From NCBI GenBank assembly GCA_964476585.1, contig CAYZBF010000017.1, positions 1 to 42,609 of the forward strand: a stretch of DNA of 42,609 nt, written 5' to 3'. Shown here in pieces: positions 16,154 to 24,659 of the stretch. The position numbers were made by a program, and so were the translations under genes. Below the pieces are notes generated by a model. That model was not told where the DNA came from and did no database searches. It saw only the letters and a program-made list of their open reading frames with translations. Origin of the DNA: CAYZBF01 sp964476585 (GTDB lineage: Bacteria; Hydrothermota; UBA3072). Within the stretch, counting starts at the first letter, position 1. Every line of letters begins with the position of its first letter.

Positions 16154-16897
16154 TTATTTAAATAGATTATACCGAAAAATATACCAAATAGCTTTCAATC
16201 CATCTTTCCAGTTGATTTTCTTACCCTCTTCATATGTTCGACCGTAATATGAGATCGGGACCTCATATATTCGCCAGTTTCCTTTAGCAACCTTTGCAGT
16301 AATCTCTGGCTCAAAACCAAATTTATTCTCTTTAATCTCTATATCTTCCAGGACCTCCCTCCTGAACATTTTGTAACAAGTCTCCATATCACTAAGATTT
16401 AAATTTGTAAACATATTGGAGAGAAGCGTTAAAAATTTATTCCCTACATAATGCCAAAAGTAAAGGACTCTATGTGGCCCTCCTAAAAACCTGGACCCAT
16501 AGACCACATCAGCTTCACCCTCTAAAATAGGTCGTAAAAGTTTATGATATTCTTCAGGTTTGTATTCGAGGTCGGCATCTTGGACTACGACTACATCACC
16601 ACTTGCTTCTCTAAATCCTCGATTCAAGGCTGCTCCTTTGCCGTAATTCCTCTCCTGTAAGATTACACTTATGTTGTCAATTTTAATTGATTCGTTTAGA
16701 TTGGGCAATCTGAAAGTTAAAATGTTATTGTTCTCCTGAGTATTTTTTATCTCTTCCAGAAATTCCCTTGTCCCATCTGTTGAATAATCATCAATAACAA
16801 TGATTTCCTTCTCAATATCAACTGCCTGAACCCTCCTTAAAATCTCCTCGATGAATTCCCTTTCATTATAAACCGGGATTACCACAGAAAGCTTCAT
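16154..16897 (-). CDS. GT2 glycosyltransferase (dolichol-phosphate mannose synthase-like)
   Basis: A 247-residue GT-A enzyme. MKLSVVIPVYNE opens the fold, IIVIDDYSTDGTRE gives the first nucleotide-binding Asp, and GKGAALNRGFREASGDVVVV with QDADLEYKPEEY gives the D-x-D metal site. DMETCYKMFRREVL and FGFEPEITAKVAK are hallmarks of the DPM1/Ppm-like subgroup that makes polyprenyl-phosphate sugars. The frame is open to a TTG at 16912, but the ATG at 16897 has AGGAG five bases ahead and gives the normal start. Two regions of the same strand further on are GT39 genes, a frequent partner, so a lipid-phosphate sugar donor is likely. Confidence 0.9.
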   Translation of the reverse strand: MKLSVVIPVYNEREFIEEILRRVQAVDIEKEIIVIDDYSTDGTREFLEEIKNTQENNNILTFRLPNLNESIKIDNISVILQERNYGKGAALNRGFREASGDVVVVQDADLEYKPEEYHKLLRPILEGEADVVYGSRFLGGPHRVLYFWHYVGNKFLTLLSNMFTNLNLSDMETCYKMFRREVLEDIEIKENKFGFEPEITAKVAKGNWRIYEVPISYYGRTYEEGKKINWKDGLKAIWYIFRYNLFK

Positions 16898-16981
16898 AAT
16901 TTCTCCTAACAATGTCGGCAGACAATCAAATTAACGCCACCTATAATTAAAGCAATGCCAATCTACCCTTCCACTCCCTTG

Positions 16982-17023
16982 CCAATTTACCCATTTATTT
17001 CCGTAACATATTTGGGTAATTTG
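16982..17023. repeat. Palindromic repeat 'GTCCGTAAC', copy 3
   Basis: CCAATTTACCCATTTATT, then TCCGTAACATA, then TTTGGGTAATTTG, same orientation as copy 1 and again preceded by C/T-rich DNA. It lies between the 3' end of pectate lyase 1 and the start of the GT2 gene. Confidence 0.6.
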
Positions 17024-17193
17024 TCTTTTTGTGTGCGTAAAGTTTTGTGACTCACAACTCATAACCTTCGACTCATGACTCTATTTACTTGGTCTTCCTA
17101 ATTTAACCTCTCTTCTTTGGACATAATTATCATCTTAATTTAAACTTAAGTCCAACTTTATCAAGTGTCCAAATCTGAAAGGGGGTCAGTAGA

Positions 17194-18564
17194 TTACTTT
17201 GTAGACGTAAGACTATTTATATAGATTTCAATGTTTGTATAACCACGAGGACTTAAATCTGTACCTGTGGCGTCGGAACTGTCCTCAGGATCAAGATTGT
17301 GTGCCTCTTCCCAATCATCGGGCATACCATCCATGTCTGTATCGACAGGAGGTGATTCATTGTATAGTACGGGCCAGCCACCTACTTCATCCTGAGAGTC
17401 TATTATCTGACCTGTGCCATCACGAACAGATTGTACCACCCGTCCATCTACTTCATCCCTCTTTGGAAAGACAGCTCCAGCATAATCAAGAACTCTATCG
17501 TATGCTTCATATACATCATCAGTTTTTACTGTATATATACCTTCAATTTCAAACGCATAATCCAATTTCGTATAGGTCTCTCTAATCATATCCCAGCCTA
17601 AATCTTGTTCATTCATTATATTATCCTCTTGATATATGTAGTGTTCAGAATTCGCACCATCAAAAGCAATATTGTATTCATCCTCTTCTGTATCTAATCC
17701 AGCCTGATAATAATTACCAATTATATTCATATATAAAGGACCAGTATCGCTCCAAGAATACCCACATTTATCACCCCAATTATAGACTACATTGTTTCTA
17801 AGATCTAATTTCATAGATAGATTAGTTTCATAAGTTCCGACTGCAGGAAATCTTCTATATCCGTGAGCGAACAAATTATGATGCAAAGAAATCCTGCTAT
17901 TATTCACTGATGGCCTTATAAGTGAAATATAACCGTGTGGGCCCTTATGGTGGAAGGAATTATGCAGGGGTTCTGACACTATACACCATTGAATTGTGAT
18001 ATTGTTGCTATTCATTGTGGGGGAAAGTACTTCATCAATAGACCAGCTTGCTGAGCAGTGGTCTATAATTACATTTCTATCTCTTATACTTATCCCATCC
18101 CATTCTTCTATCGGATTTATATCTCCGGGTCTTATTCTTAAATAACGAACAATAACATCATGAGTTTCTATTGTTAATTGACCACCAGCTAAACAAATAC
18201 CATCTCCAGGAGCTGTTTGTCCTGCTATTGTAATATAAGGCTCTGTAATTTTTAATCTATACTCAAGATATATAGTTCCAGAAACTTTAAAAACAATGAT
18301 TCTAGGTCCAGGAGTTTCAATAGCTTTACGTAAACTTCCCTGACCGTGGTCGTTAAGGTTGGTGACCACCAGGATTTCTCCACCTCGCCCTCCTTGTGTA
18401 TATGCACCAAAACCTTTCGCACCCGGGAAAGCCGGTAAAGGTTCATCTATGCCTTCTGACGGCAGACTCTCTGGCTCCACAGGCATTACCCTCTCTTCGC
18501 AGCTAGAAAATACAACAATAGGTAGTAAGATGATAAGTATATACATGGTTGATACTTTTTTCAT
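17194..18564 (-). CDS. Pectate lyase-like protein, lipoprotein form
   Basis: A 456-residue secreted protein. A hydrophobic signal ends in VFSSC (Cys22), a plausible lipobox, so it would be lipid-anchored. The mature part starts LPAFPGAKGFGAYTQGGRGG and shows the right-handed beta-helix features of family 1-like pectate lyases: DHCSASWSIDE near 170, LHHNLFAHGYRRFPAV near 230. The C-terminus has DTDMDGMPDDWE, a Ca-binding thrombospondin-3-like motif, and SPRGYTNIEIYINSL, common in such lyases. It cleaves polyuronates by beta-elimination, perhaps the locus's own polymer. AGGAGG precedes the ATG. Its core DNA is repeated at 20354-21587. Confidence 0.88.
   Translation of the reverse strand: MKKVSTMYILIILLPIVVFSSCEERVMPVEPESLPSEGIDEPLPAFPGAKGFGAYTQGGRGGEILVVTNLNDHGQGSLRKAIETPGPRIIVFKVSGTIYLEYRLKITEPYITIAGQTAPGDGICLAGGQLTIETHDVIVRYLRIRPGDINPIEEWDGISIRDRNVIIDHCSASWSIDEVLSPTMNSNNITIQWCIVSEPLHNSFHHKGPHGYISLIRPSVNNSRISLHHNLFAHGYRRFPAVGTYETNLSMKLDLRNNVVYNWGDKCGYSWSDTGPLYMNIIGNYYQAGLDTEEDEYNIAFDGANSEHYIYQEDNIMNEQDLGWDMIRETYTKLDYAFEIEGIYTVKTDDVYEAYDRVLDYAGAVFPKRDEVDGRVVQSVRDGTGQIIDSQDEVGGWPVLYNESPPVDTDMDGMPDDWEEAHNLDPEDSSDATGTDLSPRGYTNIEIYINSLTSTK
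17209..18442. repeat. 1,234-base direct repeat, copy 1 (pairs with 20354-21587)
   Basis: The two blocks have a constant offset of 3,145 bases and I found no difference between them by eye, in DNA or translation. The repeat covers the whole mature lyase domain and stops inside the coding sequence at both ends, so signal peptides and last three or four residues differ. Confidence 0.9.
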
Positions 18565-19062
18565 ATCGCCCTCCTTTTTAAATTATTTAAATCCCCATCT
18601 ACATAAGTTTTGTAAATTATAATTAACATAAATTTGCCTTTATATTTTGACATAACATAGCAATTTATACAATTTTTATGCCAAACATAAGATATTGAAA
18701 ATTAAGCACTTAAAAAGATCTCATTGTTTATTTTGTAACATAAATTTTACAAATCTTAAAAATTACATACTTTTAGTGTTCTCCAGATAAGCATTTGAAC
18801 AAGTCATAATTATAAACAGAAATTAAATCATATTTTTATCTCTTAAAATTTTTAGAATCGATTCTTTTTTCTGATTAGAGCAGAATTTATTTGGGGGAAA
18901 AATCAAAATTGGAATTTTTCTAATGACGGGTAGACGATGGCATTAATATTAAGAAGAAAAAATTAGTTAAATTAACATTCAAGGGAGAAAGTAAAAAACA
19001 TTTTACTATTGACATTATAATTTTAATTTGTTATATAGTAAATATAATGGCTAACAGATTGG
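18565..19062. other. Divergent intergenic region, pectate lyase 1 and sugar transferase
   Basis: About 500 AT-rich bases with no gene. It holds the promoter at 19009-19037 for the plus-strand transferase. For the minus strand, TGGCAT-AAAA-ATTGTA (18683-18668) resembles a sigma-54 -24/-12 site except for a T in place of the -12 C; this is weak evidence. A lyase leader of some 90 bases would result. Confidence 0.4.
19009..19037 (+). promoter_or_regulatory. Sigma-70-type promoter of the initiating sugar transferase
   Basis: TTGACA (19009-19014), 17 bases, TATATA (19032-19037). Transcription would begin near 19044, only about 20-28 bases before the two possible ATG starts (19063, 19072). Confidence 0.6.
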
Positions 19063-19695
19063 ATGTATGCGATGCTTGAAAATATATCGTTAATTCTAAA
19101 ACGTGTTTTCGATATACTAATGTCTATAACAGGAATTCTTATTTCATTTCCCGTATGGATAATGTCTGCACTTGCAATAATTATGGAGAGTGGAGGACCA
19201 GTCTTTATCAGGCAGGAAAGAATAGGTAAAAAGGGAAGGAAATTCAATATTCTCAAATTCAGAACAATGGATAAATTTGCTCATAAAGAAGACCCCGGAA
19301 GCCATGATTTTGAAGAACGTGATAGTCGAGTAACCAGGGTTGGTAAAGTTCTAAGAGTAACTGCTATGGATGAAATGCCTCAACTTCTTTCAATATTTTT
19401 GGGTGATATGAGTTTTGTTGGTCCAAGAGCAATGCATCCAACAGCAGGACTAATAGGAAGTAAGTATCTCAATATGGAGGATATACCTGGTTTTGATAGG
19501 AGGAATTCCGTATTACCCGGTCTTACAGGCCTTGCTCAAATTTTTGCAAGGAAGGATGCTCCTATAGAAAGAAAAATGAAATTTGACTTACTTTATATTG
19601 AAAGACAAAACTTTCTATTTGACATGAAATTATTTCTTCTCTCATTTCTGGTAACCTCCCGTGGTAATTGGGAGGTTGAAGGTAATAAAATTTAA
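19063..19695 (+). CDS. Initiating sugar-phosphate transferase (PglC/WecP-like)
   Basis: A 210-residue bacterial sugar transferase (PF02397 type). It moves sugar-1-phosphate from a UDP-sugar to undecaprenyl phosphate, starting each repeat unit. One N-terminal re-entrant helix (KRVFDILMSITGILISFPVW) is followed by GGPVFIRQERIGKKGRKF, ILKFRTM, and AMDEMPQLLS, where Asp103-Glu104 is the catalytic dyad of monotopic phosphoglycosyl transferases; FVGPRAMHP and LPGLTGLAQI complete the set. It lacks the four-helix N-terminal domain of WbaP/WcaJ. The second ATG, three codons in (19072), is an equally possible start. It is the only initiating transferase in the window and lies between the two lyase copies. 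Confidence 0.92.
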   Translation: MYAMLENISLILKRVFDILMSITGILISFPVWIMSALAIIMESGGPVFIRQERIGKKGRKFNILKFRTMDKFAHKEDPGSHDFEERDSRVTRVGKVLRVTAMDEMPQLLSIFLGDMSFVGPRAMHPTAGLIGSKYLNMEDIPGFDRRNSVLPGLTGLAQIFARKDAPIERKMKFDLLYIERQNFLFDMKLFLLSFLVTSRGNWEVEGNKI

Positions 19696-20338
19696 TTCAA
19701 ATTTTATTAAATCACCGTTTTCGGATACGAGTATTTTTCTATCCTTCTGGATAACCCTTCTGGAGAAGTAGGAATCAGATGATAGTAAATTATAATTGTT
19801 TTTTTATTTGAGATAGATCTGATTATTCATAAAATCTTTCTTTTTGATTTGCTGTTCATGGTAATTTTCTCAAACTTTCATACCTAAAATATAGAGTAAC
19901 TCAATAATAGACACGTCTTGCCTCTGGGAGAAGGGTGTTGGTTAGAATAAGGTTTGATAGATTAAAGGAGAATACCTGAAATATTCGAATAACTGTAATA
20001 AAAAATTTACACCTAAATTTGATGGATGTTATTATATTATTACTTAAGATATTAGAATGTAGTAAGTTATCAAATGATAATTTTCTGGTATGAATTTTGT
20101 AGGTAATATTTGGGGTTAAATAAATAATGAATTCAATAATAAAGATAATCTTTTTGCCTTATATTAAGTTAATCCTGTTAATGTTTCAGTTGATCATCAG
20201 GGGAAACTGGGAGATAATCTCCAAAGACCCCATTAAACCTAAAACACAATTCTAATCTACTTATCCCTTTCTCCCAGTTTCTCCTGGCCTTTTTTCAAAT
20301 TCTATAAATAAATTTACTCTAAACTAATGTACTAAAGA
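19696..20338. other. Intergenic region between convergent genes
   Basis: 643 AT-rich bases without a supportable reading frame. It begins with an AT-only inverted repeat (19684-19693 with 19699-19708) that overlaps the transferase stop codon, and contains the large hairpin at 20198-20286. Confidence 0.6.
20198..20295 (+). terminator. Long-arm hairpin followed by T6, possible terminator
   Basis: Arms 20198-20214 (caggggaaactgggaga) and 20270-20286 pair over 17 bases with one G-U; the loop is 55 bases. GCC and six Ts (20290-20295) follow on the plus strand. The T run suits termination of the sugar-transferase transcript, but the loop is far longer than in ordinary terminators, and the hairpin is 500 bases from the gene. 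Confidence 0.4.
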
Positions 20339-21694
20339 CTATTTTATATGAGCAAGACTATTTATATAGATTTCAATGTTTGTATAACCACGAGGACTTA
20401 AATCTGTACCTGTGGCGTCGGAACTGTCCTCAGGATCAAGATTGTGTGCCTCTTCCCAATCATCGGGCATACCATCCATGTCTGTATCGACAGGAGGTGA
20501 TTCATTGTATAGTACGGGCCAGCCACCTACTTCATCCTGAGAGTCTATTATCTGACCTGTGCCATCACGAACAGATTGTACCACCCGTCCATCTACTTCA
20601 TCCCTCTTTGGAAAGACAGCTCCAGCATAATCAAGAACTCTATCGTATGCTTCATATACATCATCAGTTTTTACTGTATATATACCTTCAATTTCAAACG
20701 CATAATCCAATTTCGTATAGGTCTCTCTAATCATATCCCAGCCTAAATCTTGTTCATTCATTATATTATCCTCTTGATATATGTAGTGTTCAGAATTCGC
20801 ACCATCAAAAGCAATATTGTATTCATCCTCTTCTGTATCTAATCCAGCCTGATAATAATTACCAATTATATTCATATATAAAGGACCAGTATCGCTCCAA
20901 GAATACCCACATTTATCACCCCAATTATAGACTACATTGTTTCTAAGATCTAATTTCATAGATAGATTAGTTTCATAAGTTCCGACTGCAGGAAATCTTC
21001 TATATCCGTGAGCGAACAAATTATGATGCAAAGAAATCCTGCTATTATTCACTGATGGCCTTATAAGTGAAATATAACCGTGTGGGCCCTTATGGTGGAA
21101 GGAATTATGCAGGGGTTCTGACACTATACACCATTGAATTGTGATATTGTTGCTATTCATTGTGGGGGAAAGTACTTCATCAATAGACCAGCTTGCTGAG
21201 CAGTGGTCTATAATTACATTTCTATCTCTTATACTTATCCCATCCCATTCTTCTATCGGATTTATATCTCCGGGTCTTATTCTTAAATAACGAACAATAA
21301 CATCATGAGTTTCTATTGTTAATTGACCACCAGCTAAACAAATACCATCTCCAGGAGCTGTTTGTCCTGCTATTGTAATATAAGGCTCTGTAATTTTTAA
21401 TCTATACTCAAGATATATAGTTCCAGAAACTTTAAAAACAATGATTCTAGGTCCAGGAGTTTCAATAGCTTTACGTAAACTTCCCTGACCGTGGTCGTTA
21501 AGGTTGGTGACCACCAGGATTTCTCCACCTCGCCCTCCTTGTGTATATGCACCAAAACCTTTCGCACCCGGGAAAGCCGGTAAAGGTACAAAATCTTTCT
21601 TTGATTCTGTGGACCATAAACACAATAGTGTATCGCTCCATCCAGTCAGAGAAAGTAATATAACCAATATAGATACGCATACCACTTTTTTCAT
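20339..21694 (-). CDS. Pectate lyase-like protein, second copy with different signal
   Basis: A 451-residue protein identical to the 17194-18564 product from PLPAFPGAKG to IYINSL, with all catalytic-domain features described there. The first 36 residues differ: a basic start, a hydrophobic run (CVSILVILLSLTGWS) and a Ser-Asp junction at 20-21 that could be cut by signal peptidase I, so this form may be released into the periplasm or medium, where the other would be lipid-anchored. The last residues are AHIK instead of TSTK. A TTGACC/TATATA promoter ends only about 8-15 bases before the ATG, and no ribosome site is visible, so the message would be nearly leaderless. Confidence 0.85.
   Translation of the reverse strand: MKKVVCVSILVILLSLTGWSDTLLCLWSTESKKDFVPLPAFPGAKGFGAYTQGGRGGEILVVTNLNDHGQGSLRKAIETPGPRIIVFKVSGTIYLEYRLKITEPYITIAGQTAPGDGICLAGGQLTIETHDVIVRYLRIRPGDINPIEEWDGISIRDRNVIIDHCSASWSIDEVLSPTMNSNNITIQWCIVSEPLHNSFHHKGPHGYISLIRPSVNNSRISLHHNLFAHGYRRFPAVGTYETNLSMKLDLRNNVVYNWGDKCGYSWSDTGPLYMNIIGNYYQAGLDTEEDEYNIAFDGANSEHYIYQEDNIMNEQDLGWDMIRETYTKLDYAFEIEGIYTVKTDDVYEAYDRVLDYAGAVFPKRDEVDGRVVQSVRDGTGQIIDSQDEVGGWPVLYNESPPVDTDMDGMPDDWEEAHNLDPEDSSDATGTDLSPRGYTNIEIYINSLAHIK
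20354..21587. repeat. 1,234-base direct repeat, copy 2 (pairs with 17209-18442)
   Basis: Second member of the direct repeat. The ends fall within the coding region: on the 3' side just after the codons for INSL, on the 5' side just before the codons for PLPAFPG. Recombination between the copies would delete the sugar-transferase gene between them. Confidence 0.9.
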
Positions 21695-21709
21695 CTATTT
21701 TTACTTTTC

Positions 21710-21738
21710 TATATAATCTGTTAGACAACCCAGGTCAA
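21710..21738 (-). promoter_or_regulatory. Promoter of pectate lyase 2
   Basis: On the minus strand TTGACC (21738-21733), 17 bases, TATATA (21715-21710). The start point would be near 21703, about eight bases ahead of the ATG at 21694. Upstream to 22141 I see only AT-rich DNA. Confidence 0.5.
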
Positions 21739-22141
21739 GTCCTAATTTTCATGTAAAAATTCTGATTGGTAGTTTCTGATTCTTTTAGTTTCTTTTTTAC
21801 AGGTCCTTCTAATATGTTCATCTCTTCCATTAATTTAATTCTTTCAATCTATTACTTTCAATGGAAGGCATTTCACCCTATTCCATCCTTTCTAAGCTCG
21901 TAAGATAGTGGTATGTGTTTAACTTTTGTTTTTATATCTATTCTACCATAAACCTATACTCGTGTTACTCATTTTACACGAATTGTATGTCATGAACTAT
22001 TGAAGTTTTAATGAAAATTTATATATTTATAACAATAAGAAGAATTTTAATTAGGTAGATGCTCTCAATTTATAAACAAGATACACCTGTTAAAATGAAT
22101 GTTTTAATAACTTTCATGTTTAAAGCGTTAAGATATTTTAA

Positions 22142-22979
22142 ATGAAATCAAAAAAGATACAGTACCCTAAAAACAGAAGCTTTGAACAGATAAAAAAACA
22201 CTATGAAGTAGAAAAAGCTATTGCTGAAAGACTCAAAAAAAGCTACCAGAGAAGAAAGAAAAATAATATATAAAACTATGTATGATGAACTATTCAAAAA
22301 AGTTCCCGATCATCCAAGACTTACAAAGCAAGAAGACCCTAGTACAATTACAAAGATGAAAAAAAGCAAATTAAAATTGATTAAAAGGTTTATTGATAAA
22401 TCCTCAATTTTCGTGGAATTTGGACCTGGAGATTGCCTTTTCGCAATAAATCTGTGCAATCATGTAAAATTCGTTTATGGTGTTGACATTTCAGACCAAA
22501 TAAGAGATTCTGATAACCTCCCAGATAATTTTAAACTGATCATTTATGATGGTTATAACCTTCAAATGCCAGAAAATTCCTGTGATGTTGTATTTAGTGA
22601 TCAATTAATAGAACACTTACATCCAGAAGATATAGAATTTCACTTTGAGATGGTAAGGAAAATTTTAAAACCACAGGGTGTATATATGTTTAGGACCCCG
22701 CATAGATTTTTAGGCCCCCACGATATATCTCGTTTTTTCTCAGATGAAGCAGAGGGCTTTCACCTTAAAGAATGAACTTATTGTGAATTAGCAGTGATTC
22801 TCAAGCACTTAAAATATTTGTCCTGTTATGGTTATTGGTATGCAAAAGGAATTCAAATCAAGATACCTTTTATATACTTTCGTATTTTAGAAAATATACT
22901 GGATATTTTCCCAAAAAGGATTAAAAAGATTATATCTAGATTACTCCTTCCCAATATAACAATGGTGGCCATTAAATGA
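22142..22979 (+). pseudogene. Broken class I SAM methyltransferase
   Basis: Three pieces make one methyltransferase of about 279 codons. The first reads MKSKKIQYPKNRSFEQIKKH and ends in AERLKK; an extra A in an A7 run (22235-22241) then shifts the frame to TREERKIIYKTMYDELFKKV and PDHPRL. The SAM motif IFVEFGPGDCLFA, VYGVDIS, and DVVFSDQLIEHLHPEDI follow, then a TGA (22773-22775) where Trp is expected, and the C-terminus continues in the same frame to NITMVAIK at 22979. This family is common in polysaccharide clusters. Two independent lesions argue for a true pseudogene; the A-run one alone could be a sequencing or slippage event. TGA is a normal stop in neighbouring genes. Confidence 0.8.
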
Positions 22980-23177
22980 CAATCTTTAAATATAGGGATT
23001 TTAAATCGAATATAATAAGGATTGGCTTTATTATGAATCATATTTCTTATCCCATCAGAGTTAGAAGGAAATCAGAAAGTTAAGCCGAGGTTAATTATTA
23101 AGTGCTTGGAAAAGATGCAAAGCAGGTGATAAGTGAATTATTCTGGCTCAACGACTCAAAGATTCAAAGATTTTCGA

Positions 23178-23220
23178 GTTCCGTGTTCACATAGTTCGTA
23201 GAGTCCGTAGAGTTCTTTTA
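23178..23220 (+). repeat. Nonamer array, 4 units
   Basis: GTTCCGT, then GTTCACATA, GTTCGTAGA, GTCCGTAGA, GTTCTTTTA. It lies in the otherwise empty 22980-23297 spacer, between convergent genes. Confidence 0.5.
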
Positions 23221-23297
23221 AATTTATTGGACCAGGATTGAAGATATTGAATATTAATTAATCAATTAACTAATACACAAATTAACTTAAAAATTAA

Positions 23298-24659
23298 CTA
23301 TTTAACTTTTACTTTGCTAGAGCCTAAATCCGAATTATGAAGAAAACCGGCCATGATTCTGTCCAGCTTACTGACCAGGTTGGAGTAGTCGTACTTTCTT
23401 ATTTGCTCATAATTGGGTGAATAGTTCAGGTATCCATGGTTACTGTGAAACTCATTATAGTAGTTAAGCACAGCATCTGCGATATCATCTACAGAGTTTC
23501 CTACCACCCATTTTCCCGTGTTTGTACTCTCGATTATTTCTTTCGCATGAGAATTCTCACAGGTCATCGCAAGAATTGGCTTTCCCGAATTGAGATATTC
23601 GAATATCTTCGCGGTAGTTTCCCATTCATGTCCTTTCTGATAACCTGTAAACAACAGTAGAAAATCGCTTTCCTGTTGAATCCTCAGGCTTTCTTCAAGT
23701 TTTATGTATCCGTTCACCGATACAATCTGTGAAATAGGTCTAATTTTAACCAATTCACGGCTTTTATTCGGGAATCCACCATAAAATTGTATATCAATCT
23801 TATCAGGATCAATAACCCTTCTCTTCAGCAGTCTGGATACAGCCTCCAAAAAGAAGTCAGGTACGCAACCCCTTTGGGGATAAAATCTACCGGTATAACA
23901 TATTTTAAAGACATTTCTGGTCCGGATTCTCTGAGAAGATGAAATCCTTGAACGCATCTCAGGATCAAAACCGTTACTTATAATATGAAATTTCTGTGGA
24001 TTATGAGGATATGTATTATAAAACCTTTTTTTTAGAATCTCGTTTACAGTAATTAAATAATCACATTGTTTTAGAATTTCTTCCTCTAATTTCAAACCAA
24101 ATGTTTTTTGTAAGGGATTACTAAACAGGTCTGGACTATCCACCATAGGATCCCTGAATTCGGCAACCCAGGGCTTACCAGTAATTCTTTTGAGTAAAAG
24201 AGCTATTACGTGGGAAGACATATGGGGGGCCGACGAGTAAATTATCCAGACTCTTTTCCCTTTCATCAGGATTAAACTCTTTATCACTGCAAATGGAATC
24301 CACCCAAGTAAGTAATCCGGAAAGGTAGATTTTCTTAGAATTTTCCTTAACAACTTTTTAAGTAATAGACTAACTTTCCTTGAGTCCTCATTTAATATTC
24401 GAGGATAAATAGCTGGTAATTCAAAAACTTTAATATCCTGATGGATAAACCCCATGTTATTATGAAGATAATTGCGATATCCTTTGGCTACGGTTATTAC
24501 ATACACCTTCCAGCCCAGCTTTGAAAGGTACTTACTTATAATGGCCATTCTTTTGGCTCCAGATCCAACCACCGGGGGGTAAGAATCTGCAATTAGGATA
24601 CAATTCTTATACGAGGTACTACTCCTCTTTCTTATCACCGGGACCCCTTTCACTCTCAT
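23298..24659 (-). CDS. GT4-like glycosyltransferase
   Basis: A 453-residue GT-B protein. ILIADSYPPVVGSGAKRMAI starts the N-terminal domain; LGWIPFAVIKS and WIIYSSAPHMSSHVIALLLK follow; the donor half has KICYTGRFYPQRGCVPDFFL, IQFYGGFPNKS, and KIFEYLNSGKPILAMT in place of a classical E-x7-E. This layout is common in large GT4 proteins such as WbuB relatives. The ATG at 24659 has GGAG five bases ahead and overlaps the deacetylase gene by 41 bases, so it is the last gene of a four-gene minus-strand operon. A later GTG (24638) is a less likely start. Sugar and acceptor cannot be predicted. Confidence 0.85.
   Translation of the reverse strand: MRVKGVPVIRKRSSTSYKNCILIADSYPPVVGSGAKRMAIISKYLSKLGWKVYVITVAKGYRNYLHNNMGFIHQDIKVFELPAIYPRILNEDSRKVSLLLKKLLRKILRKSTFPDYLLGWIPFAVIKSLILMKGKRVWIIYSSAPHMSSHVIALLLKRITGKPWVAEFRDPMVDSPDLFSNPLQKTFGLKLEEEILKQCDYLITVNEILKKRFYNTYPHNPQKFHIISNGFDPEMRSRISSSQRIRTRNVFKICYTGRFYPQRGCVPDFFLEAVSRLLKRRVIDPDKIDIQFYGGFPNKSRELVKIRPISQIVSVNGYIKLEESLRIQQESDFLLLFTGYQKGHEWETTAKIFEYLNSGKPILAMTCENSHAKEIIESTNTGKWVVGNSVDDIADAVLNYYNEFHSNHGYLNYSPNYEQIRKYDYSNLVSKLDRIMAGFLHNSDLGSSKVKVK

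Noticed and set aside
17235..17585. 116-codon plus-strand frame (and its identical twin at 20380-20730)
   Set aside because: Antisense shadow of the pectate lyases; identical only because the underlying DNA repeat is identical.
9786..23220. CRISPR array
   Set aside because: The 9-base tandem units have no spacers, and no cas gene is in the window.
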